A stretch of 19,843 nt of DNA, taken from contig DUGL01000203.1 in NCBI GenBank assembly GCA_013331415.1, forward strand, positions 1-19,843, written 5' to 3'. This document shows, one piece after another, positions 7,084-13,740 of the stretch (positions are counted from its first letter, which is position 1; the number at the start of each line of letters is the position of its first letter). The position numbers and the translations under genes were made by a program. The notes under the pieces were generated by a model. The model was not told the DNA's origin. It worked only from the letters and a program-made list of their open reading frames with translations, and did no database searches. This stretch comes from Methanoregulaceae archaeon. Its GTDB lineage: Archaea > Halobacteriota > Methanomicrobia > Methanomicrobiales > Methanospirillaceae.

Positions 7084-7836
7084 ATGATTGACGGTGATCG
7101 TGGCTGTGCCCTTGGAAGAATCGAACAGATGATCCGCTATGCGGTCTGGAGCAGCGGCGCTGAAGGGATAGTGATCGGGATATCCGGGGGGATCGACTCT
7201 GCAGTAGCTGCCGTGATGTGTTGCAGGGCGGTAGGGAGTGACCGGGTGCTCGGACTCATGCTCCCATCCCAGGTGACACGCCGGGAAGACCAGGAGGATG
7301 CTGCACTCCTCTGCCAGACGCTTCGCATGGAGCAGCGGATCATCAGCATCGATCCCGTCCTCTCCGCATACCGCCAGATGCCCGGGTTCCGGGAGACCCC
7401 CTACCTGCTCGGCAACCTCATGGCCCGGACACGGATGGCAATCCTCTACTACCATGCAAACCAGGATAACCGCCTCGTCTGCGGCACCTCGAACAGGACC
7501 GAATACCTCCTCGGCTACTGTACCAAGTTCGGAGATAATGCAGCTGACTTCCAGCCGATTCTCCACCTGTACAAGACCGAGGTCTTTGACATCGCCCGTG
7601 ACCTCGGGATCCCTGAACCGATCATCACGAAAAGGCCGTCGGCAGGGCTCTGGGAAGACCAGAGCGACGAGGCAGAGATAGGGCTGACCTACCCCGAGAT
7701 CGATGCTGCCCTGACCGCGCTTGAAAAAAACACCTGGGTCAGTACAACGCCTATCGAAGAGCGCGTCCTCGCTCTCGTAAAGAAGAGCGGGCACAAGCGC
7801 AGAGCCCCCCCTAGCCTGTTGTCAGGAATGCCCTGA
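7084..7836 (+). CDS. nadE: NH3-dependent NAD+ synthetase
   Basis: NadE adenylates nicotinic acid adenine dinucleotide with ATP and amidates it with ammonia to give NAD+. The 250-aa product has the PP-loop ISGGIDSA (33-40), the substrate region with GTSNRTEYLLGYCTKFGD (about 138-155), ADFQPILHLYKTEV and the conserved KRPSAGLWEDQSDEAEIG. It lacks a glutaminase domain, so it uses free ammonia, as is usual in archaea. Length is normal. The ATG lies 10 bases after the channel pseudogene's old stop, so nadE was probably once transcribed with it. GGTGATGGTG just upstream can act as a weak ribosome binding site. The 3' end overlaps the convergent pgi gene by 26 bases. Confidence 0.93.
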   Translation: MIDGDRGCALGRIEQMIRYAVWSSGAEGIVIGISGGIDSAVAAVMCCRAVGSDRVLGLMLPSQVTRREDQEDAALLCQTLRMEQRIISIDPVLSAYRQMPGFRETPYLLGNLMARTRMAILYYHANQDNRLVCGTSNRTEYLLGYCTKFGDNAADFQPILHLYKTEVFDIARDLGIPEPIITKRPSAGLWEDQSDEAEIGLTYPEIDAALTALEKNTWVSTTPIEERVLALVKKSGHKRRAPPSLLSGMP

Positions 7837-8515
7837 AGAGCTGGATCCCGGACCCCGGGTTGTTCAGGAATGCCAGGTGGCCAGTCCCCACAAGGTTGTA
7901 GAGGTCCCCGGGGGGAAGGGCGATCTGGTCACGCAACTCGCCGGCTGAAATGATCCGCAGATCCCGTGCCTCCGGGTATGCGGGATTTCTCACCAGGGTG
8001 CCATCTGCACGTTCATAATATGCAGCGCCCCGCCTCTCCTCGTAGTCTCCATACCTGCTCTCGAATGCGCTCGAGACAATATTTGCCATGATCAGGTCAC
8101 TATCCCCGGCATTGATGGTCACATGGCCGTAGCCCGGCGGAACGATAACAATGTCCCCAGCCTGCGCATCCACGAGGACTACATCAGAAACATCACGCTT
8201 CTGGAGCAGGTAGTGGGCGTGCCCGGAAAGGACCTGGTAGATCTCCGGGTACCCGATACCGGACGGGGCATCCGGATGGTAGTGCCCCTTGGTCTTTGCC
8301 CGCTCACCACAGATCTCCCGCGAGGTGATGGCAGTAATATCGTAGCGGAGCTGTTCTGCCGAGAGCCAGTCGCGGTCTTCAGGGGTCAGGGCGAGGTCGC
8401 GGAACATAAAGTAGAGTGCCCCCTCTTCCCAACAATCCGGAGTTGCCAGAACACTCCGCATATCCTCAACCAGCCGCACATCCGGCGGAGGGAGAGGACC
8501 ATCCCAGCATTGCAT
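7811..8515 (-). CDS. pgi: Cupin-type archaeal glucose-6-phosphate isomerase
   Basis: This enzyme interconverts glucose 6-phosphate and fructose 6-phosphate and is unrelated to the classical PGI fold. The 234-aa product has the cupin signature TKGHYH (75-80), YPEIYQVLSG (89-98) and VPPGYGHVTIN (125-135). The likely metal ligands are H78, H80, E91 and H131. It is a little longer than the Pyrococcus/Thermococcus enzymes (about 190 aa), with an extra C-terminal stretch (about 170-234) that resembles methanogen homologues. In a methanogen its role is gluconeogenesis and glycogen or sugar-nucleotide supply. Its ATG overlaps the TAA of the COG1361 gene by one base (TAATG), so the two are co-transcribed and probably translationally coupled. 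Confidence 0.9.
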   Translation of the reverse strand: MQCWDGPLPPPDVRLVEDMRSVLATPDCWEEGALYFMFRDLALTPEDRDWLSAEQLRYDITAITSREICGERAKTKGHYHPDAPSGIGYPEIYQVLSGHAHYLLQKRDVSDVVLVDAQAGDIVIVPPGYGHVTINAGDSDLIMANIVSSAFESRYGDYEERRGAAYYERADGTLVRNPAYPEARDLRIISAGELRDQIALPPGDLYNLVGTGHLAFLNNPGSGIQLFRAFLTTG

Positions 8516-9789
8516 TACTCTCTCTTTCTCACCCTGAAGAAATAATAACCTGCTCCTGCTGCTGCAACGATCAGGACGAGTATCCCGATGAACGGGAAGA
8601 TATCTGACGATTCAAGGACCGTCACCTTCACCTTCATGGAATCCGAGATCTGGCTGTTGCCAAGGGCATCACGGTACCGGATCTCCGAGTCGAGGCCATA
8701 ATCTTTCGGCGTTGCTGACGCGTCCACGGTGACGATAAAACGTGCCAGGGCGGCCTCACCGGGGTCGAGATCACCGAGGAACGCGGTGTCATCGTTGCTG
8801 GTGAACGGGTCAACGGCACTTATCCTGGCCTGGGCATTGTATGCAGGTGCCGGACCCATGTTGCGGTACTCGACCTCTATTACCTGTCGTGCCCCGGGCC
8901 TTAGCGGCTCAGGATCCCTGGCAATGGAGAAACCGATCTTCCCCTCAACCGGAACCCCGATGGTGAGGACCCGGGAGTTCACCTGGTCGCCGGACCCGTC
9001 CTCGTATACCAGGAAGAGATCGAGCGGGTAGCTCTGGTTCCCTGCCTCCCGGGAGACCGAGACCTTGAACCGGGCATCGACCGTGGCACCGACCGGGAAA
9101 TCACCGATGTAAATGCTGCTGTCCGTCGGAATGACCGGGCTTGCACCATTCCGGGCTATCCTGACAATCGCCGAACCTGCATCCACATACCCGGTGTTCC
9201 GTATCCGGAGGGAGAGGTACCCCTCGTTTCCGGCATTCAGGTGTTCGGTCAGGAGGGACTCCACAGAGAGGAAGGCTTCCGGTTTTATCCGTATGGGGAG
9301 GCTGATGGTCTCTTCCACGTCCTTATAGTAGTAGCTGATGGCGTCCTGTCCGTGCTGTTCGGCACTCCGGAGGTAGGTATAGTGGATAGCCAGCGGGAGG
9401 GTATAGTCTCCTGCAGGGGCGTCAGGATCGAATTTCACCACGAAGGGGACCACAACGCTCTTCCCCCCAAGGATATCGCCGGCAAGCTGGGGGTCGGACT
9501 TGATGGTGACCGGGACATCTCCCGGCACCAGGGTTGCCCGGACAAGGCGTGCGGTGTTCGGAAGGTCATCCCGCTCAACGATCCCGGACTGTACAAACTT
9601 GATGTCAATGAGCCCACGGTTCTCAATACTGACCCTGAGCGTTGTCTCCTGACCGGGTGAGAATTCGTTTGTGCCAGCGACCGCTGCCGTGATGTCAGGC
9701 CCCCCTGAAAGGTATTTTGTATCGGCCATCGCCGGGGCACCAATTAATCCAATAAAAACGACCAGAACTGCAAATCGAGTGATATCCAT
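8515..9789 (-). CDS. COG1361-type S-layer/CARDB-like membrane-anchored surface protein
   Basis: The 424-aa product has a signal peptide (1-22, ending AMA), a large extracellular part and one C-terminal membrane helix (about 399-417) followed by the basic tail RVRKRE. This puts the bulk outside the cell. The outer part reads as three or four immunoglobulin-like repeats, visible from recurring phrases such as TLRVSIENRG, YLSLRIRNTGY and VIEVEYRNMGPAPAYNAQARI. These are typical of COG1361/CARDB domains. The family is common on methanogen surfaces, often beside RND-type exporters; none is present here. It is the first gene of a pair with pgi. There is no clear ribosome binding site before the ATG, and an expected TATA position falls inside the inverted repeat upstream, suggesting a leaderless, regulated transcript. 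Confidence 0.8.
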   Translation of the reverse strand: MDITRFAVLVVFIGLIGAPAMADTKYLSGGPDITAAVAGTNEFSPGQETTLRVSIENRGLIDIKFVQSGIVERDDLPNTARLVRATLVPGDVPVTIKSDPQLAGDILGGKSVVVPFVVKFDPDAPAGDYTLPLAIHYTYLRSAEQHGQDAISYYYKDVEETISLPIRIKPEAFLSVESLLTEHLNAGNEGYLSLRIRNTGYVDAGSAIVRIARNGASPVIPTDSSIYIGDFPVGATVDARFKVSVSREAGNQSYPLDLFLVYEDGSGDQVNSRVLTIGVPVEGKIGFSIARDPEPLRPGARQVIEVEYRNMGPAPAYNAQARISAVDPFTSNDDTAFLGDLDPGEAALARFIVTVDASATPKDYGLDSEIRYRDALGNSQISDSMKVKVTVLESSDIFPFIGILVLIVAAAGAGYYFFRVRKRE

Positions 9790-9800
9790 GCTTTTTCACG

Positions 9801-9822
9801 TGTTGTTATTATGATAACAACA
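9801..9822. promoter_or_regulatory. Perfect 9-bp inverted repeat, likely regulator operator
   Basis: TGTTGTTAT and its exact complement ATAACAACA are separated by four bases, between the COG1361-pgi genes and the TrmB-type regulator gene. About 27 bases upstream of the COG1361 start falls inside the repeat (TTATCATAAT on the minus strand). The repeat also abuts a TTTAAG element at 9824-9829 that is about 27-29 bases before the regulator's ATG. A protein bound here could block both promoters. The repeat itself is seen directly; the operator role and the identity of the binder are inferred from position. Confidence 0.6.
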
Positions 9823-9853
9823 TTTAAGAACCGACTCTATATATATCTATGGA

Positions 9854-10618
9854 ATGTCAGCCCCGACAGCACAACCGCTGGCAATTGCCGATGCGCTCAA
9901 ATCCCTCGGTCTTACCAAGTATGAGGCGCTGGTATACATCGCCCTGCTGCGGGCAACGGGCGCGACTGCAACAGAGATCCATGACCTCTCGGGGGTCCCC
10001 CGCGCATCGGTCTACCCGGTCCTGGAGCGGCTTGCACAAAAGCAGCTGGTCTCGGTATCCAATACGTCCCCGAAACGGTTCAACCCCGTTCGTCCCGACG
10101 ATGCTATCGCAAGCCTCCTCCAATCGATCGAGAACGATGCGGCAAAGGCAAAAAAAATCCTGAACAAGGTCTATTCCCAGGCGTCACGCACAGACAGGGG
10201 CGACCAGGAACTGATCTGGAGCATCCATGGAGACGAGCAGATCCGTTCGCGTCTCTTCGATCTCCTCCAGGGGGCAACGGAGCGGGTGAAGATCATCTTT
10301 TTCTGGGACCACCCGAAGAACGAGCTGATCCGGAGGCTCTGCTCCCTCGATGAGCGTATCCGCGTTGAGATCATCACCGATGGATGGACCGGGCCTGTGC
10401 CCGGCCATATGAACGTGATGATCCGGCAACCACCCAAAGAGACCGAGTGCAGCGGGGGAGGAACATTCATGGCAGGCGGGATCATTCTCATCGATCAGAA
10501 ATCCGCCATGGTCGTGATGGGGTCCAGGGATGAAGGATTTACTGCCCTCTATTCCGATTCTCCCGGATTTATCCGGTTCTTCACAATGTACTGGAATTTA
10601 TTCTCGCACCTTGGATGA
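9854..10618 (+). CDS. TrmB-family transcriptional regulator
   Basis: The 254-aa product opens with a winged helix (about 12-80) with strong TrmB-family features: LKSLGLTKYEALVYIALL, ATEIHDLSGVPRASVYPVL and a wing ending RFNPVRPDDAI. A helical dimerisation linker (82-110) follows. The C-terminal domain (118-254; WSIHGDEQIRSRLFDLL, VKIIFFWDHP, GIILIDQKSAMVVMGS, GFTALYS) resembles the phospholipase-D-like effector domain of short TrmB homologues. It is not the long sugar-binding domain of Pyrococcus TrmB, so its ligand is open. It is divergent from COG1361-pgi with a palindrome between them, so control of that pair and of itself is likely. The ATG at 9854 is chosen over an out-of-frame ATG at 9849; the leader is short or absent. 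Confidence 0.85.
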   Translation: MSAPTAQPLAIADALKSLGLTKYEALVYIALLRATGATATEIHDLSGVPRASVYPVLERLAQKQLVSVSNTSPKRFNPVRPDDAIASLLQSIENDAAKAKKILNKVYSQASRTDRGDQELIWSIHGDEQIRSRLFDLLQGATERVKIIFFWDHPKNELIRRLCSLDERIRVEIITDGWTGPVPGHMNVMIRQPPKETECSGGGTFMAGGIILIDQKSAMVVMGSRDEGFTALYSDSPGFIRFFTMYWNLFSHLG

Positions 10619-10629
10619 GCGGTACCGTT

Positions 10630-11376
10630 TCAGTAATCCAGTATCTCGGTCATCGTCTCAACATCGAGCAGGCCCTTTATTGCGTGGATCGTGACATCAA
10701 TTCCCGCCTCCCTGATAGCAGCCATAGGATTTGTTCCCCCGAGAGCAACGATCCCCATGTACTGGGGGCTCACCTCCACACCCAGGGCAGGGGTGTTCGG
10801 GAGACCGATATCCAGTATCCCGGTGAACGGGGACCCTGTCAGGTCATCCATCACCTGGCCGATCCGGTGTTCTGCTTCCATGTGGCATTCCCGGATATTT
10901 GCAAGGATTGTACCACTTCCCTTTCGCATCACATCAGAGATCGAGGTTATCTCCTGGGAGATGAGGACCTGGAGCGGATCGATTGTCGTATACTCATACA
11001 GGATCAGGTGGGTGAACCTCCGTGGGATGCGTTGCTCTATCTCCACCACACCACCACCGATGGGATTGACCGGGATACCCCGGTGCATCAGGATGCCGTC
11101 AAGGGTACTGCTGCAGACCGTCACGATCCCGGTCCTGCCTTCCGGCACTCTGAAATCTCCCACTTCCTCCCCGTGCGGTATAAACCTGACCAGCCCGCTG
11201 ACGCACACCCCTGCCTTGAATGCATCCTTGTAGATGGCGATCGCCCCTTCGAGATCTTCGTTCTTTACCAGGGAGAGATTGTACACGAATTTGCCACGGC
11301 CGGTACGGGGATCATAGGTTAGCTGGACCGCATACTCCTCGATCTTGTGGCTGACAAATTTCAGGGGAAGATTCAT
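10630..11376 (-). CDS. Stand-alone NrpR effector-domain (DUF128) protein
   Basis: The 248-aa product is a single DUF128/NrpR regulatory domain. Signature stretches are STLDGILMHRGIPVNPIGGGVVEI (split over 89-113), YEYTTIDPLQVLI (127-139), SGTILANIREC (154-164) and the late GILDIGLP and GIVALGGTNPMAAI. NrpR represses nitrogen-assimilation genes in methanogens and is released by 2-oxoglutarate binding to this domain. No winged helix precedes the domain, and the 60 bases upstream contain no coding room for one. It therefore cannot bind DNA in the standard way and probably works with a separate DNA-binding NrpR, as in methanogens with split NrpR proteins. The ATG was chosen because an upstream MMKY frame ends just before it. 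It is convergent with the TrmB-type gene, 11 bases apart. Confidence 0.8.
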   Translation of the reverse strand: MNLPLKFVSHKIEEYAVQLTYDPRTGRGKFVYNLSLVKNEDLEGAIAIYKDAFKAGVCVSGLVRFIPHGEEVGDFRVPEGRTGIVTVCSSTLDGILMHRGIPVNPIGGGVVEIEQRIPRRFTHLILYEYTTIDPLQVLISQEITSISDVMRKGSGTILANIRECHMEAEHRIGQVMDDLTGSPFTGILDIGLPNTPALGVEVSPQYMGIVALGGTNPMAAIREAGIDVTIHAIKGLLDVETMTEILDY

Positions 11377-11439
11377 CAGTACTTCATCATTGCCCGCAAT
11401 AGAAAAATTGTTCTATGAGATGAAGGAAATGTATGGTTG

Positions 11440-12390
11440 ATGGAATCAAAATTGCGGGGAAATGCTGGAAATGCGGTAAAAGCCATTCTCGAGGCTGCAG
11501 GGTTTGAGATACAGGATGTTGACGCCCCGGTCGACTTTTCCGCGATGCGGGAAGAGGAAGTGCTCCTGGTTCTCTGCTCCAATGATGTATCCGAGATAGA
11601 GGAGTTTGACCGGACAAAATTCAGCCTCAGGGTCGATGAACAGGAACTGGAATGCCGCAAACTTGTTTTTTCGCTCGAAGAGGGACTCCGGACAGAGCAG
11701 TCTATGACCTGGGGAGTCAAGGAGTTTGTACGATACGCCGGGGAGGCTGCTCTTGCACGGGTGCTGGAACGGCCTCTCGCTCTCTCATTTGCCGCTGCTC
11801 ATCAGGAGGCGCCGGCTGCAGGGGAGGAGCCCTCCGGGGCAGACGTCTCATCAGGCATCATTGTCCCCCATTTCCCCATCAAGGTCAACAAACAGGCTGC
11901 AGGGAAGATCGCTGGCATACCCGGGAATCCCGTGCTCCGCTTCATGCCCCACTGGTTCTTCCGCTACGTCAGTTCCGGAGAGAGTACCTACAAGGACCAC
12001 CGGATCCTGTTCGATGGCGAGGGATCGGGTGCCATCAATGCCATCAATGGCATCAGGATCGAGGCAGACGGGACAGCAATCGCCGAGCGGGAGATCCCTG
12101 CAGATGCCGAAGTGGTCAAAAGCCACCTGTCCCGCGAAGAAGCCATTGAGCAGCTCTCCCAGCAGCTGATCACCAGTCTGAGCCGGCAGGTCCGGATCAA
12201 GCAGGTGAAAGGTGATGCCATCTTCTACGAAGAGAAGACCATCCGCCCGGACAAAAATAATATCACGATCGATATGATCCAGGTATACGTCCCGGTCTGG
12301 CAGATCCGGGGCAAGAAGATCGTTGAAGTGAATGCCACGAACGGAGAGATCCTCTCGGTCCCCATGGACGAGGGCGTGGAGATTCTCTAG
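11440..12390 (+). CDS. Unknown protein, possible nuclease-like N domain and PepSY-like C domain
   Basis: I do not recognise a named family. The 316-aa product seems to have two parts. Residues 1-115 (KLRGNAGNAVKAILEAAGF, then a predicted strand EVLLVLCSND, then WGVKEFVRYAGEAALARVL) have the rhythm of restriction-endonuclease-like (Mrr/Hjc) folds, but no clear catalytic motif is visible. An Ala/Gly/Glu-rich linker (115-138) leads to a second part (139-316) with PHWFFRYV at 170-177. The end, PVWQIRGKKIVEVNATNGEIL, reads like a PepSY-type repeat. There is no signal peptide or membrane helix, so it is cytoplasmic. The ATG at 11440 is preferred to a TTG one codon upstream; AAGGAAAT lies about 10 bases before it. 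The flavoprotein gene starts 8 bases after its stop, so the two form an operon. Confidence 0.7.
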   Translation: MESKLRGNAGNAVKAILEAAGFEIQDVDAPVDFSAMREEEVLLVLCSNDVSEIEEFDRTKFSLRVDEQELECRKLVFSLEEGLRTEQSMTWGVKEFVRYAGEAALARVLERPLALSFAAAHQEAPAAGEEPSGADVSSGIIVPHFPIKVNKQAAGKIAGIPGNPVLRFMPHWFFRYVSSGESTYKDHRILFDGEGSGAINAINGIRIEADGTAIAEREIPADAEVVKSHLSREEAIEQLSQQLITSLSRQVRIKQVKGDAIFYEEKTIRPDKNNITIDMIQVYVPVWQIRGKKIVEVNATNGEILSVPMDEGVEIL

Positions 12391-12398
12391 GGAACGAC

Positions 12399-13733
12399 AT
12401 GATCGTCGTTCTTGGTGGCGGACCGGCGGGCAGAACCGCCGCGATTGCCCTTGCCCTTGGCGGGCGCGAAGTGATGCTCGTCGAGAAAGGGGGGATCGGG
12501 GGCCAGTGCCTCCATACCGGGTGCATGATGGTCTGCGCCCTCAACGATGCAGCGAGGACACTCGCTGCAACCCGTCACCTGCATGATCTCGGGATAGTTG
12601 ATACGGTGCCCTCGATACAGTTCTCCCGCCTCCTCGCATCGATGAAGGCAATCCAGGAGAAGATAGAGGGAATACTCGATACTGAGACACGGGCCGCCGG
12701 TGTGACCATCGTCTATGGAAAGGAGGGGCGCCTGGACGGGTCGTCTGTCTTCCTTGACGGGGAGAGGGTCCCTGCAGAGGCAGTCATTGCTGCCACCGGT
12801 TCATACCCCAACATTCCTGATGTTCCGGGGATCACCTGCCAGGGGGTGTATACTCCCCACACGCTCAAGGGTATGCCTGAGATCCCGAACGAGATGATCA
12901 TCATAGGGGGTGGCATCATGGCTGCCGAGTTCTCCTATATTTTCCAGGAATTCGGCACGACTGTTCACCTGGTCAGCAGGAGCCCGGTCCTGAAACACCT
13001 TGACCCGAAGCTCATTGCACTTGCAAAAAAAGAACTGGCCAGGACCCACCTGCATGAACACACTTCAGTCACCTCGATAGAGGGCGAAGACAGTATCGAA
13101 ACGGTGCACCTCACTGGCCCGGGGGGGAATTTTACCCTCACCCCTGACGCGGTTTTTATTGCAGCCGGGCTTGTGCCGCGATCCGGGCAACTCTCAGGGA
13201 TAGAGAAGCGAAAGAACGGGGAGGTGGTCGTAGACCGCCATATGCAGACAAATGTGAAGGGTGTGTACGCCTGCGGTGACGTTACCGGATCGCCGTGCCT
13301 CACCCCGGTTGCCAGGCGTGAAGGATTCGTTGCCGCAGAGAACATCCTGGGACGGGAAACGGTCATGGAATATACCGGGATCCCCCAGTCCATGAGCCTC
13401 TTTTACGATTATGCGTTCATTGATGCGGATACCTCGTGTTCAGCATCGGCTTCGATCCCCGGTCCTGCAGGGCCGGGTACGTTCTGGTCGGTACCATCAG
13501 GGATGACCGGGTATGCCAGGGTGAGCGTGGACCCCGAGAGTGGGTGCATCTGCGGGATTGACGCGGTGGGTCCTGCAGCAGGGATCATCGCTTCCTACCA
13601 GGCGTTTCTGATGCGGGAGGGGATCGGCGCGAGAGAGTATGACCAGTTTCTCGAGGTGCATCCCATGACCGACGGGATCTACCCGCTCATGAAATACCTC
13701 GCCGGCCGGCTGAAACAGGATACATTCCCCTGA
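12399..13733 (+). CDS. Dihydrolipoamide dehydrogenase-like pyridine nucleotide-disulfide oxidoreductase
   Basis: The 444-aa product is a two-dinucleotide-domain flavoprotein. The FAD-binding GGGPAG (6-11) is followed by the redox disulfide C37-LHTG-C42 in GGQCLHTGC, the NAD(P)-binding IIIGGGIMAAEF (167-178), the second FAD motif YACGDVTG near 290 and a C-terminal dimer domain. Differences from true lipoamide dehydrogenases are visible. The GGTC..GC-PSK motif reads GGQC..GC-MMV, with an extra Cys46. The HxxHPTxxE acid-base motif reads VHPMTDG (420-426), keeping one His and losing the Glu. No 2-oxoacid dehydrogenase genes are nearby, so the substrate is unknown; a disulfide, coenzyme or metal reductase is possible. 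It is co-transcribed with the unknown 316-aa protein. Confidence 0.85.
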   Translation: MIVVLGGGPAGRTAAIALALGGREVMLVEKGGIGGQCLHTGCMMVCALNDAARTLAATRHLHDLGIVDTVPSIQFSRLLASMKAIQEKIEGILDTETRAAGVTIVYGKEGRLDGSSVFLDGERVPAEAVIAATGSYPNIPDVPGITCQGVYTPHTLKGMPEIPNEMIIIGGGIMAAEFSYIFQEFGTTVHLVSRSPVLKHLDPKLIALAKKELARTHLHEHTSVTSIEGEDSIETVHLTGPGGNFTLTPDAVFIAAGLVPRSGQLSGIEKRKNGEVVVDRHMQTNVKGVYACGDVTGSPCLTPVARREGFVAAENILGRETVMEYTGIPQSMSLFYDYAFIDADTSCSASASIPGPAGPGTFWSVPSGMTGYARVSVDPESGCICGIDAVGPAAGIIASYQAFLMREGIGAREYDQFLEVHPMTDGIYPLMKYLAGRLKQDTFP

Positions 13734-13740
13734 GGTGCAG

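Noticed and set aside
10615..11322. Plus-strand frame of 235 codons opposite the DUF128 gene
   Set aside because: It has no family signal, and the minus-strand frame shows convincing NrpR/DUF128 motifs across its whole length.
12031..12058. Short tandem-like repeat of CATCAATG units
   Set aside because: It lies within coding sequence (AINAING) and has only two or three imperfect copies, consistent with ordinary codon choice.
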